Origin: Cohnella sp. AR92
GTDB taxonomy: Bacteria; Bacillota; Bacilli; Paenibacillales; Paenibacillaceae
Direction: 5' to 3'
Length of the DNA stretch: 64,000 bases
Assembly (NCBI RefSeq): GCF_003990975.1
Contig: NZ_RZJR01000014.1
Location: 1-64,000, forward strand
Shown here: piece by piece, positions 40,239-47,524 of the stretch
Position numbering within the stretch: position 1 is the stretch's first letter
Layout: each line of letters begins with the position of its first letter
Position numbers and translations under genes: made by a program
The notes under the pieces: model-generated
Seen by the model: the letters and a program-made list of their open reading frames with translations, nothing else
Told to the model about the DNA's origin: nothing
Database searches by the model: none

Positions 40239-40670
40239 TTAATTGCACCTGCAAATTCGCCTCGTATAGTTGTCGGTCCATTGCCACTCTTTTGAACGCG
40301 GGTCATATACTGTTACGACCACCAAGTAATTAGGATTGGCGACAGGCATCACGACTGGAACATGCATCGGACGATATTGACCACGTCCGATTTTCACGTT
40401 GTACCAAATCAAGAACCCGTACTCGCCATCCCGCTTCCGACATTCAATGATTTCTCCGTTCATTAGGGCTTCAAGGATATGAGTCTCTGAAAAAGCACGC
40501 CATACTTCACGAAAAGAGGCATGTTCGTCAAAAGCAAGATCCGCCTCCCCGTTCTCATAGGCTTGCCTAAACCGCTCCAATCGTCTAGCGGCAGCAGCCA
40601 GATGGGGCTCCATACGAGCGAACTTTTCCTCCGAGATCGATCTACATAACTCTTCATTTTCGCATTTCAT
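40239..40670 (-). CDS. DUF4258-domain putative toxin
   Basis: 143 residues, ATG at 40670 behind GGAGGAGTGAAGCGGG. Residues about 55-140 match the DUF4258 layout: SETHILEALMNGEIIECRKR, Y-G-F-L-I-W-Y, PVVMPVANPNYLVVVTVYDP and final W-x-x-x-x-x-x-R. DUF4258 proteins are RelE-like putative toxins commonly paired with YgiT-type zinc fingers, as here. The N-terminal 50 residues are an additional helical region. Confidence 0.65.
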   Translation of the reverse strand: MKCENEELCRSISEEKFARMEPHLAAAARRLERFRQAYENGEADLAFDEHASFREVWRAFSETHILEALMNGEIIECRKRDGEYGFLIWYNVKIGRGQYRPMHVPVVMPVANPNYLVVVTVYDPRSKEWQWTDNYTRRICRCN

Positions 40671-40697
40671 CCCGCTTCACTCCTCCCGTGTTGTAAT

Positions 40698-40732
40698 AAA
40701 AAAGAGCCCCTCCATGTGGAAGAGCTCCTCTT
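40698..40732 (-). terminator. Terminator between dnaN-like and DUF4258 genes
   Basis: AAGAGGAGCTCTTCC/...GGGGCTCTT-type stem (AAGAGgAGCTC with GGGGCTCTT) followed by TTTTATTACAAC, just before GGAGGAG. Confidence 0.7.
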
Positions 40733-40745
40733 ATGCGTTCTGGTG

Positions 40746-41903
40746 TCAGTTAAGCCTAATTGGAATAATGACACCGATCACTTTATTAGTTTCGTTATCC
40801 GGCCGGATGGCAACTGGTGTCGTCGGACTCGTGAACGATAGGCGAATCTCCTTGTGATCGACCGCTTTGATCGCGTCGATCAAAAAGAAGACATCAAGCC
40901 CCAATCGCATTTCTTTTCCGACCGTCTGACAATCCAAGCCCTCCGCCACCTGCCCAATTTCTGTCTTGCTGAAAATGGACATCTGATCGTCCTTTAGGGT
41001 GAAGATCCCCATCTTCTTGGTCTTTGCAAACACACTTGTACGTGTAAGCACCGCAAGCAGCTTTTCCCGTTCCAGGACAACTTCCATTTCAAATTTCCGC
41101 GGGATGACTTTATCCGTATCCGGATAGTTTCCTTCTAGAAACTTGGAAACGATCATGAAGCCAGGTCCTGTTATCGAAATAACCGATTGCGTGACCGTCA
41201 CCTTCACTTCCTGCTGAACCGAGTCGATGATCTTGACGATCTCCTTGCAGGAAGATACAGCAATCGTTTGCCTAAAAGGCTGAGCCTGGATGCCTTCCAC
41301 AAGGAAGCGGGAAAGCCGGTTTCGATCGGTACCCGTAAATTTCAGGTTCGTCTCTCCTGCCGCCATTTCCATATTCACACCTGTTAGCACGGGCATGTTC
41401 TTAGATTCCTGCTTGGATTCCTCCGCTGCCGCGTACATGGTACTCTTAAGTCCAGCAACGAGCGAAGAAGCAGGAATTTTGAACTCGCTCTCCACGTTTT
41501 TGTCAGTTGGGATTTGCGGGAACTCATCCCCATTAAATAGCGAAAGATCGAATTTAGCTGACCCCGCTTTAATAAGGAGCGACTCCCCATCCTTTTTCGT
41601 GAGTTCGACCTTGCCAGCCGGCAGCTTTTTGATGATTGAAGAGAATAGTGCAGCTGGTACGACAAATGACGCATCTTGATCTGCTTCAACGACATCTTGT
41701 TCTCCGACACAAATGGTGTTAATGCCATCGCCGCCTGTGAAAACCACGCTCCCAGCCCTGACTTCGATCTTCATACACGTGAGTAAGGGGAGCGCGTTGG
41801 AGTCAGGACAAGCATCAGCAACTTGAACTACCTTGTCTTTAAACCTACTCGGATCCTTCACTACGATTTTGATTCCACTCTTCGTTTTTACAGCTGTTGC
41901 CAT
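40746..41903 (-). CDS. dnaN: DNA polymerase III beta sliding clamp
   Basis: 385 residues from ATG 41903 (AAGGAGATGAAGTTC upstream), the usual size of DnaN. Three-domain clamp layout: domain 1 with LTCMKIEVRAGSVVFTGGDG, domain 2 with VLTGVNMEMAAGETNLKFTG-type strand and T-D-R-N-R-L-S-R, and domain 3 ending V-I-G-V-I-I-P-I-R-L-N, like the P-x-R ending of DnaN. It would tether a replicative polymerase or compete with the host clamp. It is the only gene between leader A and the next terminator, implying dedicated regulation. Confidence 0.88.
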   Translation of the reverse strand: MATAVKTKSGIKIVVKDPSRFKDKVVQVADACPDSNALPLLTCMKIEVRAGSVVFTGGDGINTICVGEQDVVEADQDASFVVPAALFSSIIKKLPAGKVELTKKDGESLLIKAGSAKFDLSLFNGDEFPQIPTDKNVESEFKIPASSLVAGLKSTMYAAAEESKQESKNMPVLTGVNMEMAAGETNLKFTGTDRNRLSRFLVEGIQAQPFRQTIAVSSCKEIVKIIDSVQQEVKVTVTQSVISITGPGFMIVSKFLEGNYPDTDKVIPRKFEMEVVLEREKLLAVLTRTSVFAKTKKMGIFTLKDDQMSIFSKTEIGQVAEGLDCQTVGKEMRLGLDVFFLIDAIKAVDHKEIRLSFTSPTTPVAIRPDNETNKVIGVIIPIRLN

Positions 41904-41948
41904 GAACTTCATCTCCTTCAAAGTTGTTGTATTAATTCCCGTGCACGC

Positions 41949-42075
41949 AAAAAAAGCCCCGTGTCGGAGTCCTCTCATGAAATAGACAAAGCTATCCCAA
42001 GGAATTCAATCCGCCACTAGGGCTTTTATCTTCGAGGTAAAGATTAGCAAGTGCTAATCAAAGGGAAATAATACC
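41949..42075 (-). promoter_or_regulatory. Leader RNA A
   Basis: Minus strand: 18-nt hairpin GATTAGC-ACTT-GCTAATC (42042-42059), ATCTT-TACCTCG-AAGAT, AAAAGCCCTAGTGGCGGATTG (GCC/GGC hairpin), inner hairpin, then CTCCGACACGGGGCTTTTTTT. CGGA/TCCG, GTG/CAC and AAAAGCCC/GGGCTTTT build the terminator. About 45 nt from poly-U to the dnaN ATG. This is one of the clearest copies. Confidence 0.8.
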
Positions 42076-42080
42076 TCTAT

Positions 42081-42110
42081 ATTTTAACATGGTTGCTTTT
42101 ATTATGGCAA
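42081..42110 (-). promoter_or_regulatory. Sigma-A promoter of leader A (dnaN)
   Basis: TTGCCA (42105-42110), 18-bp spacer, TAAAAT (42081-42086); the CATGTTAAAAT context is the same as in promoter G. Confidence 0.75.
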
Positions 42111-42174
42111 TCATAGTGCTGGGGGGTCTAGAGTAAACGGCAGCACATGGAAAGTTCAGGCTTGCTTGTTTTAT

Positions 42175-42214
42175 AACGAAAGAAGCGGACCCTCTTTTCA
42201 GAGGCATCCGCTTC
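42175..42214 (-). terminator. Terminator after the MazF-like gene
   Basis: GAAGCGG-at-GCCTCT/AGAGG-gt-CCGCTTC around GAAA, followed by TTTCGTTAT. Confidence 0.8.
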
Positions 42215-42269
42215 ATAGACGATTCATTGCTATTAGGTATACACATATTACATCAGAACCTTATGTATG

Positions 42270-43034
42270 TCAATTATTCTTTTCCGATTTCTCCTTGGCA
42301 CTCGCGGCGATAGCTTTAAACTGCTGCAGGAGTTCGGGCGAAAAACGTGAGATTAGGTCTTCTACTGAAATTAGTAGTTCTTTCATCGTTTCGAGCTCAT
42401 CTTCTACAACTTTCTTCTCTCTATTTAAATTATATACTTCATTCTCGTGATGAGCCAAAACAACCTGATAGAAATGCAAATTGTTCAACAAGAACTCATC
42501 CAACTTATCCAATATGACCGGATTGGTAACCTTTCCGGCCCGGTTTAGGACACGGTTTTTGCTGATCCATCGTGCCCCTCCTATCCCAATTCCAGTATTG
42601 TTGGTTAATCCGGTTGCTTCAGTTACCGTAATATCAATGACGTTCCGGTGCCCTTTTCCGAACGTCTGTGAGCTGCAGGGAGCAACCAGAATAGTATTAA
42701 ATGCGTTTGCTAGGACGATAGCGGGGTGTTCATAAGAAGGCTCGTAACCATAATTCATCGCGCCAAATTCGACAAAGAGAATTTCTCCACGGTTGTATGT
42801 TGCCGTTATATTCTTCCCACGATCATCGATCCACCGCTCGACATGAACCAGCCATTGAGCCAATGAATAGGCATCAGCATCTTGTAAAGTGTCCGTTAAG
42901 TTCCAGACCGCTTGTTTATACGCATTAGCCACAGGAGAGACTGTCAGACCTTTTAAGGTCTTCTTATTGGCGCCAAGCCGATCAACTTCTCTTTTAACAT
43001 CGCGTTTATTGATGCGGAACAACACGGTCACCAT
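42270..43034 (-). CDS. PemK/MazF-family protein with coiled-coil extension
   Basis: 254 residues. Central MazF-like barrel (about 80-175): NRGEILFVEFGAMNYGYEPS, Y-E-H-P-A-I-V-L-A-N, N-T-I-L-V-A-P-C-S-S. The N-terminal 75 residues are helical and the C-terminal 75 form a coiled coil (EVYNLNREKKVVEDELETMK). MazF proteins are mRNA interferases; the long extensions make this different from a standalone toxin, and no MazE-like antitoxin is adjacent. Confidence 0.75.
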   Translation of the reverse strand: MVTVLFRINKRDVKREVDRLGANKKTLKGLTVSPVANAYKQAVWNLTDTLQDADAYSLAQWLVHVERWIDDRGKNITATYNRGEILFVEFGAMNYGYEPSYEHPAIVLANAFNTILVAPCSSQTFGKGHRNVIDITVTEATGLTNNTGIGIGGARWISKNRVLNRAGKVTNPVILDKLDEFLLNNLHFYQVVLAHHENEVYNLNREKKVVEDELETMKELLISVEDLISRFSPELLQQFKAIAASAKEKSEKNN

Positions 43035-43068
43035 CTTTCGTTGATTAGAACATATTGAAAGGTTTCGC

Positions 43069-43173
43069 TTAAGCTTCTTCTGTAAGGATGTTGGGCGAAG
43101 GAGAAATCACCCAGAACATGCAGCACTTAGTCGTTCCCTCGTTTAAGATACTCCTTGATTCTGTGAATGACAA
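43069..43173 (-). CDS. Possible 34-aa peptide
   Basis: TTG at 43173, AGAGGTAA 12 nt upstream. Encodes MSFTESRSILNEGTTKCCMF and 14 more residues ending ILTEEA, between the MinD-like and MazF-like genes. No similarity recognised; could be chance. Confidence 0.3.
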   Translation of the reverse strand: MSFTESRSILNEGTTKCCMFWVISPSPNILTEEA

Positions 43174-43188
43174 GACTCAGTTTACCTC

Positions 43189-44655
43189 TCAAGCAGGGCT
43201 ATCATCTAACTCGGCAGAAGAATGCGCTCTCTCCTTTCGGAATCCCCCAGCAAGCTTCTTAAAGAACCCTTTGCTCTCCTTCGGCATAAGCTTTTTGACC
43301 AAATCCTCTGTAAGAAGCTCCGCAGCGATATCCTCAAAGACAGACTTTATTTGTTCACGTACATCGCCCTTAATAAAAGCGCTTTGCCAGAAGGACTCCC
43401 CGCTCATGTAAATATCGGGAAGGGATGGAATGACCGGTAGCTGGTGAACATGATTCACACCATACGCTCGCTTGAACCCCTCCTCATTTTCTTTATGAAG
43501 CCAGGAAGTCGACTTATTAGCCACTACGATTACTTTGTCGCGGATCATTCGAAGCGTTTCTTCATATGCCTTATGCTCTCTGTTTACCCGGAGTGGGTCA
43601 TATCCGCTTACCAAGATGACTTGGTTTGCCTGTTTAAGAATGATCCTTTCGCGTTCATCTGCAAGCCCGGTACTCAGATCGTAAAAGAGAATCGGATAAT
43701 GCCTTCCGAATCCTACAAGGTGCGCGGTATGCATGATATCCCACGAATCTAGCAGCTCATCAAGATGTCTTACCATGTATCCAACACCATTTGCGGTAAG
43801 CTCTGAGCCGCGGGTTACCGATTCCTCTTCAAGGATCTGCCGATGCCAGCTCTTCCAGCTGGCTCCCTGATCCGATTCTATGAGCAGTTTGGCCCCATGA
43901 ATGAGCTCAAACCACGAATAAGGTGCATAGGGGGATTCACAGACGCCTACCTTTAGGCTTAGATTGTTTAAGTACTCAGCTAGCATACGTATTAATATCG
44001 AAGAGCCAGCCCCCGGGAAGGCAGAAGCAACTGCAATGAGCTGTGGTTGAATGTACATCTGCTCATAAACATGAACAAGCTTCTCACGCTCCACAACCTG
44101 AGTTATGACCTTGGTTTTTGGCTCTTTTTCCCTTTCCTTATCCTTCACCTTCTCTTTCTTTTCGTTACTGATCCCCTGGCTGATGATTTCCTCTGCACGC
44201 TGCTCTTTGGACTTTTCCGCGATTTGCTTCGCAGCCTCTCCGACCTTCCCGCGGAACTTCTCGATGTTTTTAAATACAGGAGGACTCGTGAGTTGCTCCA
44301 AGTAACTTGCCGGCAGCTGGCCATCATTGAAGATATCAAATACGAACTGCGTCGTTAGCTTCGTCAAAAAGAGATCGTCCGCCGGGCGCTGGCAGAAATA
44401 GACGATTCGAAGCTGCAGACTAATCCGCTTCATCTCCTCGATAATCCGCTCCCATTCTTCGTCGGTACCTTCATCACCAACTAGTTCTTCACCGATGAAA
44501 ATCAAGGTCGCTTCCGTTTCCATGAACCGCTTAACAAGCGAGTTTCTTGTAGTTACCGTCGCAACGACGGTCCCAATATTAGCCTCTTCCATATCTGACT
44601 TTATAAGTTCGTCCAAGGATTCGTTCCCTGTGCCAATAATGATCGTTTGCCTCAT
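43189..44655 (-). CDS. CpaE/MinD-like P-loop ATPase
   Basis: 488 residues from ATG 44655 (AAAGGGG upstream). Receiver-like N-terminal domain (about 1-110), charged helical linker (about 135-195), then a SIMIBI ATPase domain with the modified Walker A ASAFPGAGSSILIRML (about 210-223) and later YPILFYDLSTGLADE and V-I-L-V-S-G-Y-D-P. Closest in layout to CpaE-type localisation ATPases of Tad systems. The usual K-G-G-x-G-K-T is altered, so ATP hydrolysis is uncertain. Confidence 0.7.
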   Translation of the reverse strand: MRQTIIIGTGNESLDELIKSDMEEANIGTVVATVTTRNSLVKRFMETEATLIFIGEELVGDEGTDEEWERIIEEMKRISLQLRIVYFCQRPADDLFLTKLTTQFVFDIFNDGQLPASYLEQLTSPPVFKNIEKFRGKVGEAAKQIAEKSKEQRAEEIISQGISNEKKEKVKDKEREKEPKTKVITQVVEREKLVHVYEQMYIQPQLIAVASAFPGAGSSILIRMLAEYLNNLSLKVGVCESPYAPYSWFELIHGAKLLIESDQGASWKSWHRQILEEESVTRGSELTANGVGYMVRHLDELLDSWDIMHTAHLVGFGRHYPILFYDLSTGLADERERIILKQANQVILVSGYDPLRVNREHKAYEETLRMIRDKVIVVANKSTSWLHKENEEGFKRAYGVNHVHQLPVIPSLPDIYMSGESFWQSAFIKGDVREQIKSVFEDIAAELLTEDLVKKLMPKESKGFFKKLAGGFRKERAHSSAELDDSPA

Positions 44656-44674
44656 ATTTATCCCCTTTCGCAAC

Positions 44675-44711
44675 AAAAAAAGGACAGAGAACGCCAATTA
44701 CTCTGCGTCCT
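44675..44711 (-). terminator. Leader/intercistronic terminator before the MinD-like gene
   Basis: AGGAC-gcAGAG/CTCT-GTCCT stem with TTTTTTT, then GAAAGGGG only 7 nt later. Confidence 0.75.
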
Positions 44712-44792
44712 CCGCCCATCCTAATTATACCATATTCCGTTTCTATCTGAGACTATTTATTTCATCAAACAGCCATTCAGTATCCGGGCATC

Positions 44793-45968
44793 TTATTCTT
44801 TGTAAGCCCATTTATACCCATGTTCGTCGTAATCGGTGCATTCCGAATACCCGCACGCTTGATATAGGATGTCGAAGAGTGGATGCATCTTTTCTTCGAT
44901 GTTCGTGTCCGCATCTTCGATAAGAATCCCATGGAAAAAGGTATGATTTCTCCCACCAGCAAAACGGACTCTACCACGAACAGGTGAAACTGCATATGAG
45001 CCATGCATGTGTAAAACGCTCATGAAGACAGCGAATGGAGGAGAGATCTGGTAGTGCTGAACTATCTTCATGAAGTGGTATAGCATTCGCATCGCACATA
45101 GTGAAATGTCCCCCACTTTTAAGGCCCAGTCGTTATCGCTGTCTTTTTCGAAGATCAACGGATCCCGCGCTTCCATCTTTCCGTCTCGAAAGAGCTGATA
45201 ATGCCAAGCCGATTCATTTATCGTTTGAATAATGCCTTCTAGGTTGTACGTTGTCCTGGTTAGATTGTATCTATCTTCTGGTAGTAACCCTTTGAAATTG
45301 TGCAGTTGCTTGTTCAGATCAATAAAATCTCGTCTACCTAGCGGCACTAAATGAAGAGTCACTGAAGGAGTGTTATTAAGAAATAAAAATTCACGATTCC
45401 GGTTATGCCGGAATTCTTCAGCTGCGCTTAACCAGTCATTCATTTGCAACATGGCATCTCTAATTTGTCTCACATCCATCTGAAATTTTCCGGTATTGGC
45501 CCGGGCATAGAACTTGGCGTCATTTCTAGCGGTTACCATATGCGGCGCCTGCAGGCTACGTGGAACATCTATGATGAAGACAAAGCGATCTGCGTCATAT
45601 GAAATCTCTTTAAAGGTAATTCCAGGCAGCCGCGGATCGATACCGTCGCGAATAATTTGATCCAACGACTGTTTAAGTTGCTCCACATTCACCGGCTTTC
45701 CCTCGGGATCCTTCATGGCCGTGACTTCCGCTGGATAGCCGGCATTCTTCCCATCTTCTTTCGCTTCCTTCAGCCCAAAGAGGAGAAGCCCGCCTGCCGT
45801 ATTGGCCATCGCGACGATATCCGCCAGCAGTTCTTTCTTTCCAGCGTCATTTAAGATGGGAAGTTCAGCCTTGTAATCCAATTCGATCGATTCGGAAACC
45901 TGGTTGTCGATCAGGCGATCGATGTCGTTCTTGTCCAAGTCAGATGTTGCTTTGCCAAATAGTCTCAT
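44793..45968 (-). CDS. AlbA/Schlafen-like putative DNA-binding ATPase-domain protein
   Basis: 391 residues. Residues about 12-165 match the AlbA_2 (Schlafen-like) domain: SESIELDYKAELPILNDAGK, IVAMANTAGGLLLFGLKEAK, and RFVFIIDVPRSLQAPHMV with F-Y-A-R-A-N-T-G. The C-terminal 220 residues are unassigned. Such proteins occur as regulators and in anti-phage contexts. It lies 68 nt after the DUF2325-like gene and may share its transcript. Confidence 0.8.
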   Translation of the reverse strand: MRLFGKATSDLDKNDIDRLIDNQVSESIELDYKAELPILNDAGKKELLADIVAMANTAGGLLLFGLKEAKEDGKNAGYPAEVTAMKDPEGKPVNVEQLKQSLDQIIRDGIDPRLPGITFKEISYDADRFVFIIDVPRSLQAPHMVTARNDAKFYARANTGKFQMDVRQIRDAMLQMNDWLSAAEEFRHNRNREFLFLNNTPSVTLHLVPLGRRDFIDLNKQLHNFKGLLPEDRYNLTRTTYNLEGIIQTINESAWHYQLFRDGKMEARDPLIFEKDSDNDWALKVGDISLCAMRMLYHFMKIVQHYQISPPFAVFMSVLHMHGSYAVSPVRGRVRFAGGRNHTFFHGILIEDADTNIEEKMHPLFDILYQACGYSECTDYDEHGYKWAYKE

Positions 45969-46036
45969 GCAGAAACCATTCTCCTTTTTTCAATTTGGTA
46001 GATTCCGGCAACAAATGTGAGCTGCTTCATTCCTAA

Positions 46037-47452
46037 CTAAGACAAACGAATCTCTCTCAATGCCCTCTCCAGGTTCATTCCTCTCAAATAATTTACTGGA
46101 ATGTCGCGATCGGCTGCCCATTCTTTGATCTCCCACATGGCCTCATGCGAAATAAATTCAGTCCAAACAATGATGGCATCCGCGGCTCGCAGAATTGCAT
46201 AGAAAGCAGGATCTAGGCGCCTAGCGTCGTGCAACATCAATGTGCATGATTCATATCGAGCGTCTGCTTGTCGCGGCCAACCGCCTAAAACGCCGATCGT
46301 CTTCCCTTCAACCAGTGAGGCCTCTTCACTAGGATCCACTTGCGGAATGGTCACTACATTCTCTTCAATCGGAGGCGTCGGTATTTCTTCAACCGGCAGC
46401 AGGCTGTTCAATCGCTTATTTTCCGTCTTCAGCTCCGTTATTAGACCTTTGAGACGCTCAATCTTTGAGGTTTGACTCGTATCCGGACGGAAGGCTTCCA
46501 CCCGCTCCGCTTCCAGTTGTTCAATGGTCCGGTACGCCGCGGCAAGCTTGTCCTGCAGATCCATGCTTTGCTGGTGATAGCGATTCGACGACACCAACGA
46601 TTTATCTAAGCGGGAAGATAGCTGCTTGATTCTTCGATACAGAAAAGCCTGGTCGCCGCTCTCTTTTTTCACGAGCTCCCCGATAGCTTGTGAGCGTATC
46701 CCTTCAAGTTCCTCCGGAATAGGCAGTTGAAGGATCAGAAAACGGACCCGCTCCCGGCCATACAGCTTAATGGCGTTCTTCACGTCCCAGGCTTCGATCC
46801 CAATCTCAACCAGGTGTTGATACATGCGCTGATTAGCTGCCCGCCAGAATGACCGCCTAGAAGCCTCAGAGACGATCTTAGCCTCCACATCCCTCCGGTA
46901 CTTTGACACGGTCGCCTGAGGCCCGAGTGTCGTCAAGGAAAGGGTGCCGTACGCTTCCTCAAAGTCCTGTTTGGTCAACTCTACAATAATTCCTGTCCAA
47001 TGCTCGTGCGCATGCGCTTCAAACTGCTGCCAAAACGAATCCGAATGGTCGGCAATATACTCCACCCATTTTGCAACCCCGCGGTCAATCTCCGCTTGTT
47101 CTTCTTCCGTGCGCGTATTCACATAGCCGGCTTGCCCCGCATCATCGATCACCGGGACATCAGCGCCGATCTTCGCTTCTGATATGACTCGGCCCTGTAG
47201 CTTATCGAACAGTTTCATGATAGTCGGCAGGTTAGAGAATCCACACTTGGGACACACGATCGGCGTGACCGTAACATCCTGCTCCCCCATCAATTGCTCC
47301 AGCTCGTTCAAATCTCTCCTGCCGAAGTCTTTGATCGTTTGTTCAGTTCTTCGGCCACATCCGCTGCAGATAGAAACAAATGATAAAACGACATGCAGTT
47401 GCGTCACTACGCCAACCCTCTCTCCCTCATTCCGTTCCTTCAAGTCTAGCAT
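46037..47452 (-). CDS. Zinc-ribbon, coiled-coil protein with DUF2325-like C-terminus
   Basis: 471 residues from ATG 47452; a GTG at 47407 (residue 16) has a better RBS (GAGAGAGGG). N-terminal zinc ribbon C-S-G-C-G...C-P-K-C-G, helical region, coiled coil (about 285-350), and a C-terminal domain (about 385-471) starting IGVLGGWPRQADARYES, with ADAIIVWTEFISHEAMWEIK, typical of DUF2325. Function unknown; DUF2325 proteins frequently accompany mobile or defence genes. Confidence 0.7.
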   Translation of the reverse strand: MLDLKERNEGERVGVVTQLHVVLSFVSICSGCGRRTEQTIKDFGRRDLNELEQLMGEQDVTVTPIVCPKCGFSNLPTIMKLFDKLQGRVISEAKIGADVPVIDDAGQAGYVNTRTEEEQAEIDRGVAKWVEYIADHSDSFWQQFEAHAHEHWTGIIVELTKQDFEEAYGTLSLTTLGPQATVSKYRRDVEAKIVSEASRRSFWRAANQRMYQHLVEIGIEAWDVKNAIKLYGRERVRFLILQLPIPEELEGIRSQAIGELVKKESGDQAFLYRRIKQLSSRLDKSLVSSNRYHQQSMDLQDKLAAAYRTIEQLEAERVEAFRPDTSQTSKIERLKGLITELKTENKRLNSLLPVEEIPTPPIEENVVTIPQVDPSEEASLVEGKTIGVLGGWPRQADARYESCTLMLHDARRLDPAFYAILRAADAIIVWTEFISHEAMWEIKEWAADRDIPVNYLRGMNLERALREIRLS

Positions 47453-47482
47453 GAGAACTCATCTTCGTGACATGCCTGAAAT

Positions 47483-47518
47483 AGAAAAGATCGCCAGGCA
47501 CGATAATGCCTGACGATC
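47483..47518 (-). terminator. Terminator after the giant exoprotein gene
   Basis: GATCGtCAGGC/GCCTGgCGATC around ATTATCGT, followed by TTTTCTATTTC. Confidence 0.85.
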
Positions 47519-47524
47519 GAGTGC

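Noticed and set aside
7936..42075. Leaders as integron attC sites or a CRISPR array
   Set aside because: Copies are dispersed over 47 kb, precede promoters and RBSs in one orientation and have terminators; no cas or intI gene and no regular spacer structure.
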